Shown in pieces: positions 1 to 5,132 of a stretch of DNA of 5,162 bases. Position 1 is the first letter of the stretch, and every line of letters begins with the position of its first letter. Where the stretch lies: positions 1 to 5,162 of the forward strand of contig WLGZ01000074.1 in NCBI GenBank assembly GCA_009702945.1, read 5' to 3'. The notes under the pieces were generated by a model. That model ran no database searches and was not told the origin of the DNA. It worked only from the letters and a program-made list of their open reading frames with translations. The position numbers were made by a program, and so were the translations under genes. Source of the stretch: Actinomycetota bacterium. Its GTDB lineage: Bacteria; Actinomycetota; Actinomycetes; S36-B12; UBA5976.

Positions 1-424
1 CACCTTGCAACTGTTCTCGATCCATGACGCGAAGAATGCCAGTTGTGAAAGCAATGACAGCGTGCTCTGGATCACGGCCAGTTGCAAATGCATTCGGCGC
101 ATCATCTTCAACAATTGCTACCTTTGGCATCGGCATTCCTGAAGCGATGGTGATTTCATGTACCAAGTTGAATAACTGTGGCGCAGTATCGTGATCAATA
201 ACTTTTGCGCCAGTCATAGTTAAAACGATTTTGTCTGAGTTGTAGAACGATCCCCAAACACTAATCAAGGAGATCCCAACTGCAATTGGAATGATTCCAA
301 CGCTGGTGTAACCCAAGTACAAAGCAACGGCATAGATAACGAAAGCTGTCAGACTTCCCATTACTCCGAGCAATAGAAATGTCTTACGCCGGTTGCTTTG
401 TTGTTGTGCCCTGAAATTAGACAA
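1..424 (-). CDS. HtpX-like M48 family membrane metalloprotease, C-terminus cut off by window edge
   Basis: This is the N-terminal 141 codons of a membrane-embedded zinc protease of the M48 (HtpX/Ste24-like) family, which degrades damaged or misfolded membrane proteins. I translated it by hand from the complement strand. Residues about 15-39 and 42-61 are two hydrophobic segments, the usual N-terminal membrane hairpin. Residues 98-121 carry the family signature (PKVAIVEDDAPNAFATGRD then PEH), and FTTGILRVMDREQLQG follows. The catalytic HExxH normally comes a few residues later and lies beyond the window, so catalytic competence cannot be judged. The start is a TTG, the only usual start codon between the preceding in-frame stop and Met22, and it has an AAGGA five bases upstream. 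A start at Met22 would destroy the first membrane segment. The gene lies 34 bases after lemA; LemA-M48 pairs are common in bacteria. Family assignment is firm. The name htpX is only approximate, because LemA-linked M48 proteases form their own subgroup. Confidence 0.93.
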   Translation of the reverse strand, partial: MSNFRAQQQSNRRKTFLLLGVMGSLTAFVIYAVALYLGYTSVGIIPIAVGISLISVWGSFYNSDKIVLTMTGAKVIDHDTAPQLFNLVHEITIASGMPMPKVAIVEDDAPNAFATGRDPEHAVIAFTTGILRVMDREQLQG

Positions 425-429
425 GTGAT

Positions 430-434
430 TCCTT
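430..434 (-). promoter_or_regulatory. Ribosome binding site deciding the TTG start of the M48 protease
   Basis: Read on the minus strand this is AAGGA, five bases before TTG at 424-422. It supports the unusual TTG start and shows that this gene, unlike lemA, is translated from an internal Shine-Dalgarno site within a lemA-protease message. Confidence 0.7.
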
Positions 435-458
435 AGAAAGCAAAGTGTTGAACGTTAG

Positions 459-1016
459 TTAGTTGAACGAAACGTTTGGTACTGCTCGCTTGCCTGGATC
501 GTCAACTACGTAGAAATCGCGCTCGACAACTTTGGCTGGACCTGCGAAAAATTTGCCAGGTATCGAAACGATGGATTCATTTAAGGCTCGCACCGTGTCG
601 TTGTAGTACTGGCGAGCAAAACCAACCTTGTTCTCAGTGCCAGAAAGCTCTTCTTGTAGCGACAAGAAGTTTGCAGAAGCCTTAAGGTCTGGATAGGCCT
701 CGGCCACGGCTAGCAGTCCTCGCAACGCTTGGGTAAGCATGCCATCTGCTTCAGCAACGGCGGCTACGCCTTGAGCTGCAGTAGCCTGAGCTCGCGCTTG
801 AACCACTTTCTCAAAAGTTTCTTTTTCGTGTGAGGCATATCCCTTGACGGTTTCTACCAAGTTAGGGATCAAGTCGCCTCGGCGTTGAAGCTGTACCTCA
901 ATCTGGGCAAAGCCTTCATCTACCGCAACATTTAATCGAACCAATTTGTTGTACTGAACAATTCCGATAACAACGAGCAGAGCAACGACACCAAGGATTA
1001 CATAAATACCAGTCAT
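459..1016 (-). CDS. lemA: LemA family membrane protein
   Basis: A 185-residue LemA family protein with one N-terminal membrane helix (about residues 3-21) and a long helical body outside the membrane. Family hallmarks are all present: YNKLV right after the helix (22-26), the basic RRGDLIPNLVETVKGYA stretch (about 45-61) followed by HEKETFE, the AEAYPDLKASANFLSLQEEL block (about 105-124), and the TENKVGFARQYYNDTVRALN stretch (about 127-146). Length matches the usual 180-200 residues, so the gene looks complete. The molecular role of LemA is not settled; it is widely found beside M48/HtpX-type proteases, and here such a gene follows 34 bases downstream, suggesting a shared transcript and a joint role in envelope proteostasis. 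There is no Shine-Dalgarno before the ATG, but a TAATCT hexamer lies six bases upstream, which fits a leaderless transcript starting at the ATG. Two TAA triplets occur close together at the 3' end (459-461 is the in-frame stop). Confidence 0.96.
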   Translation of the reverse strand: MTGIYVILGVVALLVVIGIVQYNKLVRLNVAVDEGFAQIEVQLQRRGDLIPNLVETVKGYASHEKETFEKVVQARAQATAAQGVAAVAEADGMLTQALRGLLAVAEAYPDLKASANFLSLQEELSGTENKVGFARQYYNDTVRALNESIVSIPGKFFAGPAKVVERDFYVVDDPGKRAVPNVSFN

Positions 1017-1022
1017 GGCTTT

Positions 1023-1028
1023 AGATTA
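1023..1028 (-). promoter_or_regulatory. Candidate -10 box of lemA, leaderless type
   Basis: The minus strand reads TAATCT, matching the actinobacterial TANNNT consensus, with six bases between it and the lemA ATG. Transcription would then begin at or next to the start codon. A weak TTTGAT sits 16 bases further upstream as a possible -35. The 81-base gap after the DinB-like gene, the absence of a Shine-Dalgarno and the lack of any obvious terminator hairpin there make a separate lemA promoter plausible but unproven. Confidence 0.45.
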
Positions 1029-1097
1029 CCCCGACAACCGTTGAATCAAACCTAAGAAATCGCATTGGTTATAGGCGCGCAGAACTGAACTTTAGAG

Positions 1098-1562
1098 TTA
1101 GATCAGGCTGGCGCGATGTTCTTCGTCATGGGTCAAAATCTGAATAACCAGACCTGAAACGTCAATGTGTCCGAACGCGTCATGTTCCGCGGTAGCAGCC
1201 CACTGCTCTGGGGTCAGATCCTTAACAACAGAAAGCAGTTGAGTGCGCACTGACATCGCAAGCGCCGAAGCTTCGGACAACGACATCTCACTAAATCGGT
1301 CATACGTGGCCGTTGCATCTGGTTCCCACCAAGTGAAACTAGGAGGCTTCTCTCCTGCTTCCAAGGCCTGGCACATCTGAGCGATTCTTGGCATCCAAAC
1401 TTGCTCATCTACCTGTGAAACATGTCCTAGAACTACTTGGGCTGGCCATTCGCCTGGAATAACTAAGTGACTCTGTATCTCGTTAGCGGATTGGGCAGAT
1501 TGAATCATCCGGTCGATGGACATGACTAGTTCAACCATTAGTACTGCTGGAGGATTAGCCAC
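1098..1562 (-). CDS. DinB-like / DUF664-type four-helix-bundle protein, putative metal-dependent thiol transferase
   Basis: A 154-residue protein of the DinB/YfiT-like superfamily, whose members are four-helix bundles with a three-histidine metal site; characterised relatives are bacillithiol or mycothiol S-transferases and maleylpyruvate isomerases. Visible here: GEWPAQVVLGHVSQVDEQVW (residues 37-56), the typical 'pGEWs..evlaHl...e' helix with His47, and the C-terminal helix ILTHDEEHRASLI (142-154) with His145 and His149, giving a full His triad. A DLTPEQW turn (115-121) precedes the last helix, as usual. Length fits the family, so it is probably complete. The start is uncertain: GTG at 1562 gives the length used here, but ATG codons at residues 9 and 14 are possible and none has a clear Shine-Dalgarno. 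It lies 33 bases downstream of the nuclease gene, so it may be co-transcribed. The substrate is unknown; a mycothiol-using enzyme would suit an actinobacterium, but that is inference. Confidence 0.85.
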   Translation of the reverse strand: MANPPAVLMVELVMSIDRMIQSAQSANEIQSHLVIPGEWPAQVVLGHVSQVDEQVWMPRIAQMCQALEAGEKPPSFTWWEPDATATYDRFSEMSLSEASALAMSVRTQLLSVVKDLTPEQWAATAEHDAFGHIDVSGLVIQILTHDEEHRASLI

Positions 1563-1603
1563 GAACTAAGTCTGCCCTATTGAACGAGTAAATTTCTAGT
1601 TCG
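1562..1603. repeat. Short inverted repeat spanning the nuclease / DinB-like gene gap
   Basis: CGAACTA at 1562-1568 and its exact complement TAGTTCG at 1597-1603 form 7-base arms around a 28-base interior. One arm includes the stop of the nuclease gene and the other the first base of the DinB-like GTG start. It lacks the GC-rich stem and T-run of an intrinsic terminator. An RNA hairpin affecting the junction is possible, but a 7-base pair of arms can arise by chance. Confidence 0.25.
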
Positions 1604-2381
1604 GAAGCTGAGTTTGTTCACATTCTGGTTTACTTAAAATCGCTATGAAAACTTCTTTCTCAGCCTCAGTTACATAAAGCAGCCACTTCGCCTTAACCGC
1701 AACTTGAGTGGCTATGAAAGCACATCGACCAGGTTTAAACGGTGGTAACCAAGACGCTGCATTCGAATCGCTCTTTTGTTGATTCAAAGATGCAATCGTT
1801 ACTCGCAGATTCAAGGGATCGTTTGCAAACTCAACGCGCATCTGATCATTCCACTGGTCTGCACCCATCTGCCAGGCATTCTTGAGTGAAACCACATGGT
1901 CGATTTGAGCCCCGCTGGGTGCTTCGTCAAAGGTGTAGCTTTCGTTGGAATACGGATCTATCCAGGTACCGCCGATGACTTTACAGTTCCCCGTTCCCGA
2001 TTTCAGAATTACGGTTGCAAAGTCGCGCTGCAAAATGTCATTGCGGGTATCGCAGCCATTTCGATCCACATCTTTCCAGGCTGATCCAAAAGCTTCACGG
2101 CTGTAATCCGTGTCAGGAGCCCTACCTCTGACTGGCAACGCTTGCGCAACTCCTAGCGCTTGCGAGGCTACTTGCGCTTGGCTCGATGGCGTAACAACGG
2201 GTGCTGGTTGCGTTACTTGATCACTGGGTGATGTCTGCGGTGTCTGCGTATCTGACGGCAATACTTGTGGCGCCGGATTACTGACAGATGGTTGGATTGG
2301 CTCTGGATTTGCGCCGTTGTCGCAAGAGCTAAATAGCCAAGCGAGAATTAGCAGCGCAACAACTGGATATAATTTCTTCAC
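1596..2381 (-). CDS. Secreted, probably lipid-anchored HNH (DUF1524-type) nuclease
   Basis: A 261-residue exported protein. Residues 1-20 form a lipoprotein-type signal: KK, a hydrophobic core, then LFSSC with Cys20 as the likely lipidated residue. Residues about 25-80 are a Pro/Thr/Ser/Gln-rich linker. Residues about 83-254 match the actinobacterial extracellular DUF1524/HNH nuclease family: DYSREAFGSAWKDVDRNGCD (92-111), TRND, WIDPYSNESYTFD (140-152), QIDHVVSLKNAW (159-170) with the probable catalytic His162, FANDPLNL (185-192), NQQKSD (200-205), ASWLPPFKPGRCAFIATQVA (209-228) and VKAKW. Cys110, Cys133, Cys220 and Cys254 could form disulfides, as suits an external domain. The start is GTG and overlaps the ung stop as GTGA, implying translational coupling; no Shine-Dalgarno is evident. 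The likely job is cleavage of DNA or RNA outside the membrane, for nutrient scavenging or defence against foreign DNA. Substrate and target are not shown by sequence. The -3 Phe of the lipobox is unusual, so cleavage as an ordinary secreted protein is an alternative. Confidence 0.88.
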   Translation of the reverse strand: MKKLYPVVALLILAWLFSSCDNGANPEPIQPSVSNPAPQVLPSDTQTPQTSPSDQVTQPAPVVTPSSQAQVASQALGVAQALPVRGRAPDTDYSREAFGSAWKDVDRNGCDTRNDILQRDFATVILKSGTGNCKVIGGTWIDPYSNESYTFDEAPSGAQIDHVVSLKNAWQMGADQWNDQMRVEFANDPLNLRVTIASLNQQKSDSNAASWLPPFKPGRCAFIATQVAVKAKWLLYVTEAEKEVFIAILSKPECEQTQLPN

Positions 2382-3043
2382 CAGACAATCACCGACTTTC
2401 CATTTCTCGTTAGGATTTCATTTACTCGAGTGAATGGTTTAGAACCTAGAAAACCTCGACTGGCACTCAATGGACTTGGATGCGCTGAACTTACGATCGA
2501 GTTCGATTCAAACAGTTCACCAAACTTTTTAGCGTGATTGCCAAAGAGCAGACCGACAACCAGCGGATTTACTTCAACGACATGTGTGATTATGGCCCGA
2601 ACTACTGTTTCCCAAGGCCAGCTTGAATGCGCAGCCCGGATTCCAGACTCAGTGGTTAGTGAAGTGTTTAGCAATAGAACTCCCTGGTCTACCCAGGCAC
2701 CTAATGACGCGTCAGCCGTTGAGGTCGATCCGGTGTCTGCTGCAACTTCTTTGAAGATGTTTCGCAATGAGCCTGGCAATGGTTTTGTTTGGCTAGGTAC
2801 CGCGAAGGCTAGACCAATTGCGTGACTTGGTGTTGGGTATGGATCCTGACCAATGACAACAACCGATACATCAACTGGTGAAATCTCCAGAGCAGCGAAA
2901 ATTTTTTCGACACTCGGCACAATTTCGATCGAATCTTTAACGCACTGCGTTAGCTGCACATCGATGTGATCAATACTTGATCGGCAACTCGCGAGACAAC
3001 TCTGCCATGAAGCTGGGATAGAACTCCACAAAGTCGCTGCCAT
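2378..3043 (-). CDS. ung: Uracil-DNA glycosylase, family 1
   Basis: A 221-residue family-1 uracil-DNA glycosylase, which removes uracil from DNA to start base excision repair in the cytoplasm. The full set of motifs is visible: the water-activating loop GQDPYPTPSHAIGLAF (65-80), with Asp67 as catalytic acid/base counterpart, Tyr69 shielding the pocket and Phe80 stacking on uracil; LLLNTSLT (123-130), with Asn126 for uracil recognition; and HPSPLSASRGF (188-198), with catalytic His188 and intercalating Leu192. GSKPFTRVNEIL (200-211) completes the C-terminal signature. The GQDPYPTP form, instead of GQDPYHGP of E. coli, is typical of mycobacterial enzymes and supports an actinobacterial host. 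Length agrees with the family (about 220-230). The ATG lies three bases after the aldolase stop with no good Shine-Dalgarno, so translation is probably coupled to the upstream gene. Its own stop overlaps the nuclease start by four bases. Confidence 0.97.
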   Translation of the reverse strand: MAATLWSSIPASWQSCLASCRSSIDHIDVQLTQCVKDSIEIVPSVEKIFAALEISPVDVSVVVIGQDPYPTPSHAIGLAFAVPSQTKPLPGSLRNIFKEVAADTGSTSTADASLGAWVDQGVLLLNTSLTTESGIRAAHSSWPWETVVRAIITHVVEVNPLVVGLLFGNHAKKFGELFESNSIVSSAHPSPLSASRGFLGSKPFTRVNEILTRNGKSVIVW

Positions 3044-3046
3044 GAG

Positions 3047-3922
3047 TTAAACCAGGCTTGGAACCCATTCACCAGCTTGCGCTACAAGGGTGCGCAAAGT
3101 TTCGACGCCAGCTGGTTCGAGTTCTGCCAGTGGTCCACGAGTTGATGAGCAAGGCACGCCAAGAAGTCCCATTAGAGCTTTCGTCTTGGCTATGTATCTA
3201 CCCGATTCAATATGTTCAAGCAATGGAAGTACTGCAGCATGAGCCTGCGCTCTAGTTGCTGGATCAAGAATTCCAAAGTGAGCCTTTGGTAGCGCATTTG
3301 CCATGCCACCAATCCAGCTCGTTGCACCAGCATTAAAGAATGATGGGCTATCTGCATCGGCGCCACAAACAATTTCGATTCTTCCTGCGTAGCGCTGGTT
3401 AAGCATAGGAATTCGATCTAAATCTCCGGACGCTTCCTTGATTCCAATTACATGAGCGTTATCTGCAAGTAGATCTAGGGTTTCCTGATCAAATGGAACA
3501 CCAGTGCGAGCTGGGTAGTCATACAGCACAGTAGGTAGTTTTGCGGCGGCAACTACAACTGTCACATGGTTTGCAAGTTCCGTTGGAGTTGGTAAAACGT
3601 ATGCCGGAGCCGCAACCATCAGGCCGTCGCACTTTAGTTCGAGCGCGAGTTGAGCTTGCTTGATTGCTTCCTTTGTTGACATGCCGCCGACGCCTGCCAA
3701 AACTGGAACCCGACCATGAACTTGCTTGACGATGGTGTCAATAACGGTTTGTCGCTCTTCAAAGTTCAGCGCATAGGCCTCACCTGTCGTACCAGCGGCG
3801 ACGATTCCAGAAATGCCATTGGCAATCATCACTTCTGCAATGTGCGCGATTGATTTGGTATCAACTACTCCATTGCTATCGAATGGTGTAACTAACGGAA
3901 CGTGAACGCCACTGAGATCCAT
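3047..3922 (-). CDS. DapA/NanA-family class I aldolase (dihydrodipicolinate synthase-like)
   Basis: A 291-residue TIM-barrel pyruvate-Schiff-base enzyme of the DapA/NanA superfamily; complete by length. Visible: VPLVTPFDSNGVVD (8-21), AGTTGEAYAL (43-52) with the Thr45/Thr46 pair that binds pyruvate, AGVGG (76-80), LYDYPARTGVPF (133-144) with Tyr134 and Arg139, GIKEASGDLDRIP (160-172) with the Schiff-base Lys162, CGADADS (186-192) and GATSWIGGMANALP (198-211). Arg139 matches the residue that binds the aspartate-semialdehyde carboxylate in E. coli DapA, favouring 4-hydroxy-tetrahydrodipicolinate synthase (lysine/peptidoglycan precursor). Two regions differ from canonical DapA: PAYVLP replaces PYYNRP (Tyr108 remains, the preceding Tyr is Ala107), and GRYIAK replaces the NPIPVK loop. 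The neighbours are not lysine genes. Either a divergent DapA or a related lyase/dehydratase of unknown substrate is possible, so no symbol is given. The ATG has a strong AAGGAG site and the gene appears to lead the leftward operon. Confidence 0.9.
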   Translation of the reverse strand: MDLSGVHVPLVTPFDSNGVVDTKSIAHIAEVMIANGISGIVAAGTTGEAYALNFEERQTVIDTIVKQVHGRVPVLAGVGGMSTKEAIKQAQLALELKCDGLMVAAPAYVLPTPTELANHVTVVVAAAKLPTVLYDYPARTGVPFDQETLDLLADNAHVIGIKEASGDLDRIPMLNQRYAGRIEIVCGADADSPSFFNAGATSWIGGMANALPKAHFGILDPATRAQAHAAVLPLLEHIESGRYIAKTKALMGLLGVPCSSTRGPLAELEPAGVETLRTLVAQAGEWVPSLV

Positions 3923-3927
3923 GGTCT

Positions 3928-3933
3928 CTCCTT
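3928..3933 (-). promoter_or_regulatory. Strong Shine-Dalgarno of the DapA-like gene
   Basis: The minus strand reads AAGGAG with five bases to the ATG at 3922. It is the best ribosome site in the window and fixes the start. It contrasts with the weak or absent sites of the two genes downstream, which are packed against the preceding stops. Confidence 0.8.
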
Positions 3934-3952
3934 GTTTGAACTCTTAACCTTG

Positions 3953-3958
3953 TACTCT
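3953..3958 (+). promoter_or_regulatory. Candidate -10 box of trmB, leaderless type
   Basis: TACTCT fits TANNNT and stands five bases before the trmB GTG at 3964, so the transcript could begin at the start codon. No Shine-Dalgarno precedes the GTG. A TTGTTT 15 bases upstream (3932-3937) is a weak -35 candidate that overlaps the ribosome site of the divergent gene. Confidence 0.45.
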
Positions 3959-3963
3959 GAATT

Positions 3964-4647
3964 GTGCAGTCTCCAATCTATCCGCAACCCGGCACGGTTT
4001 CGGAACACCCTCACATTCGGACATTTCATGCCCGGCACGGACGGATGTCAGCAAGTCGGGAACGAACCCTGCGCGAACTGCTACCAAATTTTGAGATTTC
4101 TGGTCTAGAACGCCCAATCGATCTGGCTAAAGTTTTCAATCGAGAAATGGTAATTGTGGACTTTGGCTCGGGAATGGGACTTCATGCGCTTTCCTTAGCA
4201 AGTTCATCGCCAGATGTCGGTGTGCTAGCCATTGATGTGCACACTGTCGGATTACTAGCAATCGCTGAAATAGCCACAGAACAAGAATTGACCAACCTTC
4301 GGACACATCATGGTGATGGCATGGATGTATTTACCGATTGGTTGAAACCTGAATCTATAGCTGAAGTGCATGTTCTGTTTCCAGATCCATGGCCAAAAGC
4401 TCGACACCATAAACGTCGTTTAATTAGCCAACTCTTTTTAGACCAAGTTTTTGCATTGCTCAAGCCTGGTGGACGCATGGTTTTTGTCACGGATGATGAA
4501 TCATATTTCGAATCTGCCTCAGCAACTATCGCGGCACATAAGTTCCGGGTAATTCAGAGTGATTGGGACATTCCTATGACCACTTACCACCAGCGAGCTG
4601 TGCGACTAGGTCATAAGATTTCGCAACTAAGTGCCTACAAGAGCTAG
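3964..4647 (+). CDS. trmB: tRNA (guanine-N7-)-methyltransferase
   Basis: A 227-residue SAM-dependent Rossmann-fold enzyme that makes N7-methylguanosine, usually at position 46 of the tRNA variable loop. Seen in order: HIRTFHARHGRMS (17-29), matching the family lead-in 'iRsf..R.GRm'; SAM motif I VIVDFGSGMGLHALSLA (63-79); the acidic end of the next strand AIDVH (89-93); HHGDGMDVF (115-123); the diagnostic VLFPDPWPKARHHKRRL (137-153); LLKPGGRMVFVTDDESY (165-181); and a C-terminal TTYHQRAVRLGHKI (206-219). Asp141, His148, Arg151 and Asp177 line up with E. coli TrmB functional residues as I recall them. The odd point is the C-terminal TxFE/TxYE motif, where His209 stands in for the usual Glu. The GTG start is the first possible start after an in-frame TGA at 3958-3960, and only about 17 residues precede the conserved region. 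It is divergent from the aldolase gene and its stop interlocks with that of the NUDIX gene. Confidence 0.95.
   Translation: MQSPIYPQPGTVSEHPHIRTFHARHGRMSASRERTLRELLPNFEISGLERPIDLAKVFNREMVIVDFGSGMGLHALSLASSSPDVGVLAIDVHTVGLLAIAEIATEQELTNLRTHHGDGMDVFTDWLKPESIAEVHVLFPDPWPKARHHKRRLISQLFLDQVFALLKPGGRMVFVTDDESYFESASATIAAHKFRVIQSDWDIPMTTYHQRAVRLGHKISQLSAYKS
3975..3980 (-). promoter_or_regulatory. Possible -10 box for the DapA-like operon
   Basis: The minus strand reads TAGATT, a good TANNNT match, which would give a leader of roughly 45 bases containing the AAGGAG site. It lies inside the first codons of trmB, so the two divergent promoters would overlap. No convincing -35 is seen 17 bases upstream, so this is tentative. 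Confidence 0.3.
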
Positions 4648-5117
4648 GACTTTGCCAGAACACCTTCGATAGCGTGCAAAATGTCATACCAGTTAGACGC
4701 AAAGCCTGGATGAAAATCAAGTTCGGATACTTTAGAAAACTCAATCCACTCAGCTAGTTCTGCTTCTTCATTGACTTGAAAGGCAATGTCGCGTGAAGTG
4801 ATCGCTATTACGGTGTGATAACTCCAGTCATCGTGATCTGCCCAGATGTTGTCGTGCACAACCTTTACTGAATCAGGGTGGATGGCTAACTCTTCCGACA
4901 TTTCCCTAAGCGCAGATTCGATCGGGGTTTCATGCGAGTCTCGGGCGCCGCCGGGAATTCCCCACACTCGCCCACCGTGCGTCCATTCCGCACGAAGTTG
5001 CATCAAGATAGAGCGGGTTTCTGGATCCAGAAGTACAACACCAGCAGCGCCATACTTACCCCAGTGTCGGGAGCCACACTTGCAATCAACCCAGCCGTCA
5101 CCATCACGTTCTGCCAT
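4644..5117 (-). CDS. NUDIX hydrolase
   Basis: A 157-residue NUDIX hydrolase, a metal-dependent enzyme that splits nucleoside diphosphates linked to another moiety. The Nudix box G-x5-E-x7-REUxEExGU spans residues 57-79: Gly57, Glu63, then REMSEELAI (71-79), with metal-binding Glu72, Glu75 and Glu76. The last Gly is Ala78, a tolerated change. VWGIPGG (51-57) leads into the box and AEWIEFSKVSELDFHPGF (122-139) follows, as in actinobacterial relatives ending 'L.HPgFa.sW'. The N-terminus has GDGWVDCKCGSRHWGKYGAA (6-25), a short lead with Cys12, Cys14 and His18 before the first barrel strand. The exact substrate (8-oxo-dGTP, ADP-ribose, other nucleotides) cannot be told from sequence. Start ATG at 5117 has no well-spaced Shine-Dalgarno (an AAGGA lies 12 bases away) but has a TAAGTT just upstream. 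The stop is shared with the convergent trmB stop in CTAG. Confidence 0.95.
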   Translation of the reverse strand: MAERDGDGWVDCKCGSRHWGKYGAAGVVLLDPETRSILMQLRAEWTHGGRVWGIPGGARDSHETPIESALREMSEELAIHPDSVKVVHDNIWADHDDWSYHTVIAITSRDIAFQVNEEAELAEWIEFSKVSELDFHPGFASNWYDILHAIEGVLAKS

Positions 5118-5121
5118 GTAA

Positions 5122-5127
5122 AACTTA
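5122..5127 (-). promoter_or_regulatory. Possible -10 box of the NUDIX gene, leaderless type
   Basis: The minus strand reads TAAGTT, fitting TANNNT, four bases before the ATG. The spacing is slightly short for a transcript starting exactly at the ATG. The region is AT-rich, which raises the chance of a random match, and no -35 is clear. Confidence 0.3.
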
Positions 5128-5132
5128 AATCC

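Noticed and set aside
476..685. Open frame on the plus strand opposite lemA
   Set aside because: It lies entirely against a complete, clearly recognisable lemA and its translation shows no family features.
1017..1097. Possible terminator between the DinB-like gene and lemA
   Set aside because: I found no GC-rich stem followed by a T-run; the only palindrome is a trivial GCGCGC.
2538..2825. 95-codon open frame on the plus strand opposite ung
   Set aside because: The opposite strand encodes all Ung motifs; this translation resembles nothing and looks like a shadow of the real gene.
4846..5121. 91-codon open frame on the plus strand opposite the NUDIX gene
   Set aside because: Ser/Pro/Arg-rich composition typical of antisense reading; the Nudix box is unambiguous on the other strand.
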